Source: Candidatus Falkowbacteria bacterium RIFCSPLOWO2_12_FULL_45_13 (GTDB taxonomy: Bacteria > Patescibacteriota > Patescibacteriia > Patescibacteriales > GWC2-42-12). From it: a stretch of 17,127 bases of DNA. Below are positions 1 to 7,007 of this stretch, one piece after another (within the stretch, counting starts at the first letter, position 1; each line of letters opens with the position of its first letter). The translations under genes were made by a program, and so were the position numbers. The stretch lies in contig MFFY01000040.1 of the NCBI GenBank assembly GCA_001778055.1, forward strand, positions 1 to 17,127. Direction: 5' to 3'. Under the pieces are notes generated by a model, which saw nothing but the letters and a program-made list of their open reading frames with translations, ran no database searches and was not told the DNA's origin.

Positions 1-103
1 TTACAAAATTTATATTTTTAGCAATTTAGCTAATATAAGCTGATAATAGGTATTTGTGCAACAAAGCCATTGAAAATTGAGAATTGAAAATTGAAAATTA
101 TCT
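1..103. other. AT-rich spacer upstream of map
   Basis: I see no gene in this first stretch. Positions 70-101 hold repeated words of the form TTGAAAA / TTGAGAA, ending a few bases before the map start codon. This resembles one arm of the AT-rich word hairpins found in other spacers here; the matching arm, if it exists, lies before the window. No Shine-Dalgarno motif precedes the ATG. Confidence 0.5.
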
Positions 104-988
104 ATGATTACCATTAAAACCGACAACGAAATAGAATTGTTGCGTCAAGGCGGCCGCATTTTGGGGCAGATAATGAAGCGGCTGATTGGTGAAATCAAAC
201 CTGGCGTTACCACCGACCATTTGGAAGAAATGGCCAATTTTTTAATTGGGCAAGCCGGCGGTCGCCCGTCCTTTAAAGGTTACCAAGCCGATAAAAATGA
301 TAAGCCATTTCCCACGGCTTTATGCGTTTGCGTCAATAATGAAGTCGTTCACGCGCCAGCCCTGCCATCGCGCGAATTGAAATCCGGCGATCTTATAACA
401 ATTGACTTAGGCATGGAATACCCAGCCTACGTTAAAGTTACGGCGGGCAAGTCCCTTCCCGCCTCTATCGGCTCCGATGTAGCCAACACGTCTGCCGGCG
501 CCGTAGAATCTGGGAAATCTGCCGGCCGGCGAGGGTATTATACTGATATGGCAGTGACGGTGGCCGTAGGCAAAGTCAGCCGTCAGGCCGTAAAATTAAT
601 CAGAGTGGCCAAACAAGCGCTCAAATTGGGGCTGGAGCAGGTGAGACCGGGCAACAGTTTAAATAACATCGGCAAGGCGATTGAGCAACACGTTAAGCGG
701 TCCAGCGATTTTTCCGTGGTGCGCGATTTGGTGGGCCATGGCGTGGGTTATGAACTGCATGAAGATCCGCAGGTCCACAATTACGATTACGCTTATAATA
801 AAAAGATAATTTTAAAACCCGGCATGGTCTTAGCGATTGAGCCCATGGTTAATGCCGGCGGCTTTGAGGTCAGGACCGGCGCCGATGGCTTAACTGTTTT
901 AACCGCCGACGGCTCGCTGTCCGCCCAGTTTGAGCATACGATTTTGGTGACTGAAAATGGATACGAAATACTGACGGCGTATGAATGA
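104..988 (+). CDS. map: Type I methionine aminopeptidase with a 36-residue internal insertion
   Basis: Cytoplasmic metalloprotease that removes the initiator methionine from new proteins. The pita-bread fold signatures are all present: His83 in VVHAPA, metal ligands Asp101 (TIDLG), Asp148 (YYTDM), His212 (GHGVG), Glu246 (AIEPM) and Glu277 (QFEHT). Spacing matches the E. coli enzyme except between the first two metal ligands, which are 47 residues apart instead of 11. The extra 36 residues (about 107-142) are Ala/Gly/Ser/Lys-rich and encoded by GC-rich palindromic DNA. Removing them restores a normal MEY-RGYYTD junction. At 294 residues the protein is longer than the usual 250-265. The start at 104 fits the family N-terminus although no ribosome binding site is seen; the stop is TGA. 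Identification is firm; whether the insert is tolerated as a surface loop is inference. Confidence 0.96.
   Translation: MITIKTDNEIELLRQGGRILGQIMKRLIGEIKPGVTTDHLEEMANFLIGQAGGRPSFKGYQADKNDKPFPTALCVCVNNEVVHAPALPSRELKSGDLITIDLGMEYPAYVKVTAGKSLPASIGSDVANTSAGAVESGKSAGRRGYYTDMAVTVAVGKVSRQAVKLIRVAKQALKLGLEQVRPGNSLNNIGKAIEQHVKRSSDFSVVRDLVGHGVGYELHEDPQVHNYDYAYNKKIILKPGMVLAIEPMVNAGGFEVRTGADGLTVLTADGSLSAQFEHTILVTENGYEILTAYE
422..529 (+). mobile_element. In-frame palindromic insertion within map
   Basis: Exactly 36 codons separate two conserved pieces of map. The DNA is GC-rich and full of inverted repeats: GGCGGG/CCCGCC with a 10-base loop around 442-463, ATCGG/CCGAT around 467-478, and the direct repeat TCTGCCGGC at 491-499 and 518-526. 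Its first part, 425-451, matches 22 of 27 bases of the palindrome at 15218-15244. This points to a dispersed palindromic element that landed in frame, as Rickettsia palindromic elements do. Boundaries are inferred from the protein spacing. Confidence 0.7.
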
Positions 989-999
989 TTAATTTTTAT

Positions 1000-1189
1000 A
1001 TTGTCATTGCGAGCCTGCCAGCAGGCAGGCGAAGCAATCTCCGGTAAGAAAGAAAAACGAATAAAAAGAAAATACCGCAGATTGATAGAGTGAATTTTGT
1101 TCGCGGAATTTTATCTCCAGAGTCGGTAAAACGTTCTAACCAGAGATTGCCGCGCCGCCCTGATTACAGGGCGTTTCGCAATGACAATT
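1000..1189. repeat. MITE-like element with terminal inverted repeats
   Basis: The map-ruvX spacer is almost filled by a roughly 190-base element. Its outer ends are perfect inverted copies (ATTGTCATTGCGA at 1000-1012 and its complement at 1176-1188). Similarity continues inward to GCAATCTCCGG, whose complement starts near 1140, giving arms of about 45 bases. The ends resemble the widespread bacterial repeat reading TGTCATTGCGA...GCAATCTC. No coding capacity is seen inside. Confidence 0.8.
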
Positions 1190-1218
1190 AAAATTATAAA
1201 ATTAAAAATTTTATTATT

Positions 1219-1599
1219 ATGAATTATTTAGGCATAGACTGGGGCGAAGTCCGCATCGGACTGGCGCTGGCCGACGGCGAAACTAAAATTGCCACGCCGT
1301 TTAAGACCGTGGGAAATGCGGCAGGAGTGTTAAAAGTGGTAAGCGATGAGCAAATAGATGTGGTGGTGGTAGGCGAGCCGGTGTCAATTACAAATTACGA
1401 ATTAAAAATTACCAATAAAAAGTTCAATGATTTCGTAAAATCATTGAAGCGGGAATTAAAAATTTCGCTTGAGCTGGTGGACGAGCGTTTGTCCAGCAAG
1501 GCGGCCGACGCTCTGCCTGGCGGCAGAAAAAGCAAGGCGCCACGCGATGCCGTGGCAGCCATGCTGATACTGCAGAGCTGGTTGGATAGGTTGAATTAG
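1219..1599 (+). CDS. ruvX: YqgF/RuvX-family RNase H-fold nuclease
   Basis: Member of the YqgF family, called putative Holliday junction resolvase and linked in E. coli to 16S rRNA 5' end maturation. The 126-residue length is normal. Visible motifs in order: GIDWGEVRIGLALAD near the N-terminus with catalytic Asp7, VVVGEPVS at about 49-56, VDERLSS at 87-93, and RDAVAAMLILQ at 109-119 with the last acidic residue Asp110. Residues 57-67 (ITNYELKITNK) are encoded by AT-rich word-repeat DNA like that in the spacers, so part of this loop may be repeat-derived. A small palindrome (TCTGCC/GGCAGA at 1512-1527) lies just before the last motif. The ATG follows an AT-only leader without a Shine-Dalgarno sequence. 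It is flanked by repeat elements, so operon membership cannot be judged. Confidence 0.93.
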   Translation: MNYLGIDWGEVRIGLALADGETKIATPFKTVGNAAGVLKVVSDEQIDVVVVGEPVSITNYELKITNKKFNDFVKSLKRELKISLELVDERLSSKAADALPGGRKSKAPRDAVAAMLILQSWLDRLN

Positions 1600-1602
1600 C
1601 CT

Positions 1603-1711
1603 AGACTGTCCGAGAATTGTCATTCTGGAGCGTATCTTTTGGCTAAAATAAAAGATGCTATCGTTCGCTCCTGTCGTCGCTCCCTCCAGTATGACAATTC
1701 TCGGACAGTCT
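1603..1711. repeat. Hairpin repeat with 28-bp inverted arms
   Basis: Arms at 1603-1630 and 1684-1711 are complementary at 27 of 28 positions. The 53-base interior contains a further small stem (ATCTTTT/AAAAGAT). It starts four bases after the ruvX stop codon. It may end ruvX transcription, but it lacks a T-tract and looks more like a dispersed palindromic element. Confidence 0.85.
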
Positions 1712-1718
1712 GGCGAGG

Positions 1719-1844
1719 GAGGTTAAATTCCCCTCCTTACTTTTAGGAGGGGAATAAGGGGAGATTAAATCCGGATTAAGAAAAATTAACCCCCTTTCCG
1801 CCCAAGGCGAATCGGCCTTTGGCGGAAATCCCCCCTTACAAGGG
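1719..1844. repeat. Two GC-rich palindromic repeats upstream of recO
   Basis: Two palindromes sit side by side. The first (about 1728-1755) pairs TTCCCCTCC with GGAGGGGAA. The second (1798-1825) pairs CCGCC with GGCGG and AAGGC with GCCTT. The spacer 1600-1850 therefore consists of three repeats with no clear promoter. The trailing AAGGGGAAC may serve as the ribosome binding site of recO. Confidence 0.65.
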
Positions 1845-1850
1845 GAACAA

Positions 1851-2570
1851 ATGCCATATATGGAAGACACTTATAACATCAAAGCCATAGTTTTAAACCG
1901 CCAAAGCTATCTGGAAAATGACGGTCGGGTGATGGTTTATTCGCGGGAAACCGGCAAGCTGGAATTAACTGTCCGGGGAGCGAAAAAAATAAAATCAAAG
2001 CTGGCCGGTCATTTAGAGCCGATGAATTTGGTTGATATTATGGCGGTGCGCGGGCAAAGGCGAGACTACGTGGGCGCGGCGGTGAGCGATTGTTGTTATG
2101 GCAATATTAAGAACGATTTGGCCAAGCTGGCGGCCGCGGGGCGGGCGATGAAAATCGTTGACCAGCTGATTAAGCCAGGATTGGCTCAAGCGGAAATTTT
2201 TGAATTATTGAAAGATTATCTTGAGGCGCTGGAGGTCGCCAAAAAGGATTTAACATTTTTGGCTTCCGTTTTTATTATTAAATTCTTGGCCCGCTTAGGC
2301 CATCAGCCGGAGCTGTCGCGGTGCTTAAGTTGCGGCACTACATTGCGGCCTGGCAGCAATAGATTTGATTTGGCGCGGGGTGGCTTAGTTTGCGCTCAAT
2401 GCGCTAAGCCTGGCGAGATTAATCAATTGGCCATTTCTAACAATGGCATCAAGTTATTGCGCCTAGCCTTGAAGTGCGATTTCGCGGAGCTAGCGAAAGT
2501 AAAAGTTGAGAAGAAATTGGGCAGGGAAGTGGAGACAGTGATTGAGAAATTTTTAAGGTATGGGTTTTAG
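1851..2570 (+). CDS. recO: DNA repair protein RecO
   Basis: RecO works with RecR in the RecF pathway, loading RecA onto SSB-coated single-stranded gaps. The N-terminal OB fold begins TYNIKAIVLNRQSYLENDGRVMVYSRETGK, shown here only as the family opening at residues 7-36. A helical region follows, and a zinc-finger insert has Cys158-x2-Cys161 and Cys181-x2-Cys184. Length 239 is typical. Two starts are possible: ATG at 1851, with GGGG 5-6 bases upstream, and ATG at 1860, which gives the more family-like MEDTY opening; the first has the better spacing. The gene follows a stack of palindromic repeats. Confidence 0.93.
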   Translation: MPYMEDTYNIKAIVLNRQSYLENDGRVMVYSRETGKLELTVRGAKKIKSKLAGHLEPMNLVDIMAVRGQRRDYVGAAVSDCCYGNIKNDLAKLAAAGRAMKIVDQLIKPGLAQAEIFELLKDYLEALEVAKKDLTFLASVFIIKFLARLGHQPELSRCLSCGTTLRPGSNRFDLARGGLVCAQCAKPGEINQLAISNNGIKLLRLALKCDFAELAKVKVEKKLGREVETVIEKFLRYGF

Positions 2571-2843
2571 TTCGTCATTCCTGCGAAGGCCTGCCCGACT
2601 GCCAGCCCGACAATGTCGTTCTGGCGGGCGTCGTCCGCCCGGCCAGGTAGCCAAAATTGTTTATTAAAGCTTGCCCAAAGATGTTAAAGAGCCTAGAATT
2701 CTTGCCTAAGTCGGTAAAATAAGTTAAAATGGAAATGCTAATAATAAGTGAATTCTGGTAATATTAGGTACATATATTTTGGCTAAATTTAAATAAATTT
2801 AACCTCCCCGACCCTGCTTTGGAAGGAGGGCAAATTCAATAGT
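2571..2843. other. Repeat-filled recO-aspS spacer
   Basis: No gene is visible. Positions 2573-2648 form a GC-rich dispersed-repeat segment beginning GTCATTCCTGCGAAGG, with a nested palindrome (GCCAG 2601-2605 with CTGGC 2621-2625, CGAC/GTCG inside). Positions 2650-2800 are AT-rich; TAAAAT near 2730 and TAATAT near 2760 could be -10 boxes, but no convincing -35 accompanies them. Confidence 0.55.
2803..2829 (+). promoter_or_regulatory. Hairpin holding the only clear Shine-Dalgarno-like motif of a large gene
   Basis: AAGGAGG at 2823-2829 lies 14 bases before the aspS start, and GGAGG can pair with CCTCC at 2803-2807. Paired, the motif would be hidden. The same CCTCC/GGAGG arrangement occurs in the repeat at 1728-1755, so this may be a dispersed repeat rather than a designed regulatory site. 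Confidence 0.35.
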
Positions 2844-4700
2844 ATGTTAAGGACTCATACTTGCGGCGAGCTAACTAAAAAAGACGCCAAAAAAACCGTG
2901 GCGCTTTGCGGCTGGGTGCAGAGTCGGCGCGATCATGGCGGCGTGATTTTTATTGATTTACGTGATCGCTACGGTTTGACCCAGCTTACCTTTGATCCGA
3001 AAATCAGCCAGGCGGCTTTAAGCGAAGCTGACAAGTTGCGCCATGAATGGGTGATTAAAGTCAAGGGGCAGGTGGCGCTCCGGCCGGCCGAGATGATCAA
3101 TAAGAAACTAAAAACCGGGGAGATTGAAATTGAATGCGGTGAAATTGAAATTTTGTCCAAATCAAAAACTCCGCCCCTTGAATTGAATGAAGAGAAAGCC
3201 GAGCCGGCCAACGAAGCCTTAAGGCTCAAATATCGTTTTGTGGATTTAAGGCGGTCAAAACTGCAGGCCATGCTTAAAATCAAAGATGAATTTTTTCAGC
3301 AGATTAGAAAATATTTCCATGAGCACGGCTTTATCGAGGTGCAAACGCCGATTTTGGCTAATTCTTCGCCGGAAGGCGCGCGCGATTTTTTAGTGCCGTC
3401 GCGGCTTTATCCGGGAAAATTTTACGCTTTGCCCCAAGCGCCGCAGCAGTTTAAACAGCTCTTGATGGTGGGCGGCTTGGATAGGTATTTTCAAATCGCG
3501 CCTTGTTTCCGCGACGAAAACCCAAGAATGGATCGGCATTACGGCGAGTTTTATCAGCTGGACATGGAGATGAGCTTTGTGGAGCAGGACGATATTTTAA
3601 AAATCATGGAACCGCTAATGAAAGAGCTGACCGAGAAGTTTAGCCGTAAAAAGCTGGTCGGTTTGGAAAGAAACGGCCGGTTTAAGCAAATCTCTTGGCG
3701 CCAGGCCATGGAAAAATACGGCACGGATAAGCCGGATTTGCGCTTTGAAATGGAGATCGCGTCAATCACGGATTTGGCAAAGGCTTGCGGTTTCTCCGTA
3801 TTCGCTGAAGCCATAAAGGCTGGCGGCGTAGTGCACGCCTTGAAAGTTAGCGGCGGCGCTAAATTTTCTCGTAAAGAAATAGATGAAATAACTGAAGTCG
3901 CCCAAGTTAAGGGCGCCAAAGGTTTGGCTTATATAGTTATAAAGTCAAAAGTCAAAAGTCAAAAGTCAAAACTTGAAAGCGAAGGATTAAAGGCAGAAAG
4001 GCAGAATATAGAAGATTTTGAATTGCAGTCGCCGATTGTGAAATTTTTGGGCGAAAAGTTGGCAAAAAAGATTGTGGAACAAGTTAGCGGCCGGCCGGGT
4101 GACATAATTTTTTTCGGCGCGGATATCTGGAAAACGGTTTGTTTGAGTCTGGGCGCGGTCAGAAATGAATGCGCCGCTCGATTGGGTCTTAAAGACAATA
4201 AAAAAGCGGCCTGGTGCTGGGTAGTGGATTTTCCCATGTACGATTATTCGGAGATAGAACCAGGCCGCGTGGACTTTGCCCATAATCCGTTTTCCATGCC
4301 CCAGGGCGGCCTTAAGGCTTTAACCACCAAGCAGCCGTTTGACATTTTGGCTTATCAGTACGATTTGGTTATCAATGGTTTCGAAGCCTCTTCGGGCGCC
4401 ATCAGAAATCATGACCCGGAAATCATGTATCAAGCTTTCGCTATCGCCGGTTACTCGCGCGACCAGGTGGATAAAAAATTCGGCGCCATGATCAGGGCCT
4501 TTGAATTCGGCGCTCCGCCCCATGGCGGCAACGCGCCGGGCGTTGACCGGATTTTAATGGTACTCTTGGACCTGGATTCCATCCGTGATATTTACGCTTT
4601 CCCCAAAGACGGCCAGGGCAAGGACTTAATGACCGACAGCCCGAGCGAAGTCTATGACAAGCAGTTAAAAGAATTATCCATAAAAGTTAAAGGCGAATAG
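2844..4700 (+). CDS. aspS: Aspartyl-tRNA synthetase, possibly non-discriminating
   Basis: Class II synthetase that charges tRNA-Asp. Domains in order: N-terminal OB-fold anticodon-binding domain (about 1-105) with GWVQSRRDHGG, catalytic core with motif 1 around FIEVQTPIL, motif 2 FRDENPRMDRH then EFYQLDMEMSF, an inserted GAD domain at about 300-420, and motif 3 GNAPGVDRILMVLL followed by AFPKDGQGKDLMTDSPSE. Length 618 is slightly above the bacterial norm. The extra is a lysine/serine-rich stretch (about 366-390) in the GAD domain encoded by a tandem heptamer. His in RRDHGG is the residue associated with non-discriminating AspRS, where E. coli has Leu. If that rule holds here, the enzyme would also make Asp-tRNA-Asn for GatCAB; this is inference. 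Confidence 0.96.
   Translation: MLRTHTCGELTKKDAKKTVALCGWVQSRRDHGGVIFIDLRDRYGLTQLTFDPKISQAALSEADKLRHEWVIKVKGQVALRPAEMINKKLKTGEIEIECGEIEILSKSKTPPLELNEEKAEPANEALRLKYRFVDLRRSKLQAMLKIKDEFFQQIRKYFHEHGFIEVQTPILANSSPEGARDFLVPSRLYPGKFYALPQAPQQFKQLLMVGGLDRYFQIAPCFRDENPRMDRHYGEFYQLDMEMSFVEQDDILKIMEPLMKELTEKFSRKKLVGLERNGRFKQISWRQAMEKYGTDKPDLRFEMEIASITDLAKACGFSVFAEAIKAGGVVHALKVSGGAKFSRKEIDEITEVAQVKGAKGLAYIVIKSKVKSQKSKLESEGLKAERQNIEDFELQSPIVKFLGEKLAKKIVEQVSGRPGDIIFFGADIWKTVCLSLGAVRNECAARLGLKDNKKAAWCWVVDFPMYDYSEIEPGRVDFAHNPFSMPQGGLKALTTKQPFDILAYQYDLVINGFEASSGAIRNHDPEIMYQAFAIAGYSRDQVDKKFGAMIRAFEFGAPPHGGNAPGVDRILMVLLDLDSIRDIYAFPKDGQGKDLMTDSPSEVYDKQLKELSIKVKGE
3941..3968 (+). repeat. Four perfect tandem heptamers inside aspS
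   Basis: AAAGTCA is repeated four times without error. Seven is not a multiple of three, so gain or loss of one unit would shift the aspS frame. It encodes the KSKVKSQKSK stretch in the GAD domain and resembles AT-rich words used in intergenic hairpins of this window. Confidence 0.9.
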
Positions 4701-4734
4701 AAAAGGTTGAACTAATCAATAATTAGTTTATCAT

Positions 4735-5037
4735 ATGAATGAACAGCTAAGGGCGCCGTTAAGCGAAGAAGCTATTGCTAGCGCCATTCGAGAAAAAATA
4801 AAATTTTTGCTGGAAAAAAAGAAAATAAATAGAATGCTGGAGGTTAATGATAGAATCGCCGATAGGCTTAAAGCACTCGAAGAAGAATATCCAGACGCCA
4901 GACGCTGCTATTTATTTCATGTTTTAAGCGGCAGCACCATCGAACGTCAAATTTGTTCCTCTTTTGACTTTCCCGGAGAAGATTCACTTGTGAAGATGAC
5001 AGAAGATTTATATCAGGAATATCAGAAAAAAGAATAA
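4735..5037 (+). CDS. Small hypothetical protein, helical
   Basis: I do not recognise this 100-residue protein. It is charged and probably mostly helical: a lysine-rich helix at about 13-35 (AIREKIKFLLEKKKINRML), a second helix at 38-52, a short segment with Cys58 and the sequence YLFHVLSGSTIER, and a C-terminal acidic helix ending EYQKKE. There is no signal peptide or membrane segment. It starts 34 bases after aspS and ends 6 bases before the next gene, so co-transcription with the winged-helix gene is likely. A weak stem (AACTAAT/ATTAGTT, 4710-4728) lies just upstream of the start. Codon use and spacing support a real gene; the function is unknown. Confidence 0.7.
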   Translation: MNEQLRAPLSEEAIASAIREKIKFLLEKKKINRMLEVNDRIADRLKALEEEYPDARRCYLFHVLSGSTIERQICSSFDFPGEDSLVKMTEDLYQEYQKKE

Positions 5038-5043
5038 AATAAT

Positions 5044-5334
5044 ATGCGGTTATCCAAACTGCAAAAATATATTTTGGAAAGGTGCTATAATTATAAGAGT
5101 TCAGGGCCTGAGGATTTTTATGACTTTTATGGGGAAAAAATAAAGAGCAAAAAGTTGGTTCAAGATGTAATTCATAAAAGCCTGGATTCGCTGGTGAGTA
5201 AAGATCTGTTGGCGGCCATGGGCAAAAAGACGGCGCGAAAATGGTTTATACATCGAGTAAAATTAACTAATCTTGGCAAAAAATTAGCTATTAAGATGAT
5301 TAAAAATCGACAGCGAAAACTGCCCATTAAATAA
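5044..5334 (+). CDS. Winged-helix DNA-binding-like small protein
   Basis: A 96-residue basic protein. The arrangement LSKLQKYILERCY (helix 1), VIHKSLDSLVSKDLLAAMG (recognition-helix region, about 42-60), then KKTARKWFIHRVKLTNLGKKLAIK (beta wing and last helix) is the MarR/PadR-like winged-helix pattern. The tail is very basic (KNRQRKLPIK). I associate similar short proteins with CPR genomes, but no specific family is assigned from sequence alone. It follows the previous gene after 6 bases and precedes the membrane-protein gene by 18, so the three may form one transcript. A role as a local regulator is inference. The long FYDFYGEKIKSKK segment between helices is somewhat unusual. Confidence 0.7.
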   Translation: MRLSKLQKYILERCYNYKSSGPEDFYDFYGEKIKSKKLVQDVIHKSLDSLVSKDLLAAMGKKTARKWFIHRVKLTNLGKKLAIKMIKNRQRKLPIK

Positions 5335-5352
5335 ATTTCTAACAATAATTTT

Positions 5353-6291
5353 ATGGAAAAACAAAACGCCAAATTCGCTTTCTTTTATATGTTATCCTTG
5401 GTGGCGCTGGTTTTCACCTCGCTGGCCGCGGGTATGGTGGTTTTTCAAATAATCAACAAAAAAGTCATTGATTTAATTACTTTGGCGCCGGGCGGTTTTA
5501 ACCAGGACGCTTTGAAGTTCGCCATCTCGGCAATCATCATCGCCGCGCCGATTTATTTCGTCATGATGTGGTTAATTAATAAAAATTTGCTGGCCGGTAA
5601 AATGGACAAAGAATCAGGCATCAGAAAATGGCTAACCTATTTCATATTATTGATTTCGGCCGTAGTTATGATCGGCTGGCTGATCGGCGCCATCAATAGT
5701 TTTTTAAACGGCGAGCTGACTCTTAAGTTTATCTTAAAATTTCTGACCGCGTTTTTAATTTCCGCCCTGATCTTTAGCTATTATCTTTACGATATCAGGC
5801 GCAAAGAGGTGGCTAAAAACAATAATATTATCAGAGCCTATTTCTACGGCTCCATCGCCATCGTTTTAGCCGCGTTAACCGCCAGTTTTTTCTTTATTGA
5901 TTCGCCGCTTAAAGTCAGATTGCAGAAGTATGACCAGAATCTGGTTAATAAATTCAGCCAAATTGATTACGCCATCAACGCCTATTACGGCGAAACCGGC
6001 AAATTACCCGCGGATTTAAACAGCCTGCTGAATGGCGGGTCAACTTATTATCTAATCGAAAGCGACCTGACCGATCCGGGCACCAATAAATTTATTGAAT
6101 ACAGGGTCGGCGGCAAAGACACCTATGAATTATGCGCCGTTTTTAAGACGGAAAATAAAAGTTTGGCTAATGACAAATCGTCTTATGTTGACGTGCGCTG
6201 GCTGCATGGCGAGGGTTTCCAATGCTTAAAGCAAAGGGTGGCGCAGGTAGATAAAAGCAAACCGGCGCCGGTATCCGTGCCGGTTAGATAA
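5353..6291 (+). CDS. DUF5671-type five-helix membrane protein with extracytoplasmic tail
   Basis: 312 residues with five hydrophobic segments at about 8-32, 55-75, 93-115, 124-146 and 163-183, then a soluble C-terminal part of about 125 residues. The N-terminal half resembles the DUF5671 membrane domain, which I associate mainly with CPR bacteria. The tail begins with a helix (LQKYDQNLVNKFSQIDYAIN), followed by YYGETGKLPADLNSLL. That pattern resembles the conserved helix-plus-loop of pseudopilins and related secretion proteins, where a 'GxLP.dL..L' segment follows the helix. Two cysteines (in ELCAVF and FQCLKQ) may form a disulfide outside the membrane. The function is unknown; an envelope role is inferred. 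No Shine-Dalgarno sequence precedes the ATG. Confidence 0.75.
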   Translation: MEKQNAKFAFFYMLSLVALVFTSLAAGMVVFQIINKKVIDLITLAPGGFNQDALKFAISAIIIAAPIYFVMMWLINKNLLAGKMDKESGIRKWLTYFILLISAVVMIGWLIGAINSFLNGELTLKFILKFLTAFLISALIFSYYLYDIRRKEVAKNNNIIRAYFYGSIAIVLAALTASFFFIDSPLKVRLQKYDQNLVNKFSQIDYAINAYYGETGKLPADLNSLLNGGSTYYLIESDLTDPGTNKFIEYRVGGKDTYELCAVFKTENKSLANDKSSYVDVRWLHGEGFQCLKQRVAQVDKSKPAPVSVPVR

Positions 6292-6379
6292 CTTTTAAAT
6301 GATAGCGACGCACTCATCCCGGCAAAAGAATATTTTTCGCCTAACCGCGATTTACCGACTAATTATTAATTTAAATAAC

Positions 6380-6880
6380 ATGAAAAAATTATTAAAATTT
6401 CCTTCAAAATTAGCTAAATATCTGGAGAAAGCCAAAATTAAGCACAATGTTTTAGCGCATAAAACCGTTTATACGGCCTATGACGCCGCGGCCACAATGG
6501 GTAAAAAGTTAAATGAAATTGCCAAATCATTATTAGTGTTGGCTGATAAAGACTATTATTTGGCCATACTGCCGGCCGACCATAATTTGGATTTTAAAAA
6601 ATTAGCCCGGCTAATAGGCGGGGCTACCGGGAAAAAAGTTAAAGCCGTAAAGATTCCGGGAGAAGAAGTTATGAAAGGCTTACTAAAAATTAAAGCCGGA
6701 GCCATGAGCGCTTTCGGCAGTTTGCACAAACTGCCAGTGGTGATGGAAAATAAATTAACCAAAGTTAAAAAAGCGGTTTTTTCTTCCGGCAGTTTTAACC
6801 ATTCGGTGGAAATGGCGGTTAAGGATTTTATTAAACTGGAAAAGGCCATCTTGGGCAGTTTTGGAAACAAGAAGAAGTAA
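6380..6880 (+). CDS. YbaK/EbsC-family aminoacyl-tRNA deacylase-like protein
   Basis: The 166-residue product fits the YbaK/ProRS-INS fold, whose members hydrolyse mischarged tRNAs such as Cys-tRNA-Pro or Ala-tRNA-Pro. Family features seen: an N-terminal helix (LAKYLEKAKIKHNVLAH), the segment VYTAYDAAATMGKKLNEIAKSLLV containing the lysine (KS) of the substrate pocket, YYLAILPADHNLDFKKLARLIG, and the late GAMSAFGS...VFSSGSFNHSVEM region. A start at 6299 would add 27 residues with no family resemblance, so the ATG at 6380, where the usual N-terminus begins, is preferred. Substrate cannot be told from sequence. It stands between the DUF5671-like gene and an AT-rich hairpin. Confidence 0.82.
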   Translation: MKKLLKFPSKLAKYLEKAKIKHNVLAHKTVYTAYDAAATMGKKLNEIAKSLLVLADKDYYLAILPADHNLDFKKLARLIGGATGKKVKAVKIPGEEVMKGLLKIKAGAMSAFGSLHKLPVVMENKLTKVKKAVFSSGSFNHSVEMAVKDFIKLEKAILGSFGNKKK

Positions 6881-6882
6881 AA

Positions 6883-7003
6883 TAATACGAATTACGGATC
6901 TAGTACGAATTTACGAATAAAGACAAGATAAATACAGGGGGATAAGCATAGATATTATAAGATAGAATTCGTAAATTCGCGTTTAAATTGGTTATTTGTA
7001 TTA
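6883..7003. repeat. AT-rich word hairpin before scpA
   Basis: The core arms CGAATTTACGAAT (6906-6918) and its exact complement (6967-6979) are 13 bp. Weaker pairing extends outward between TAATACGAATTAC and its near-complement up to 7003. The loop is about 48 bases. The right arm ends four bases before the scpA start codon. Confidence 0.75.
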
Positions 7004-7007
7004 AGCT

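Noticed and set aside
1658..1870. 70-codon minus-strand open frame
   Set aside because: It lies across palindromic repeats and the recO start, and its Pro/Ser-rich product resembles no protein family.
6299..6379. Upstream start for the YbaK-like gene
   Set aside because: The added 27 residues do not fit the family and no ribosome binding site supports the start.
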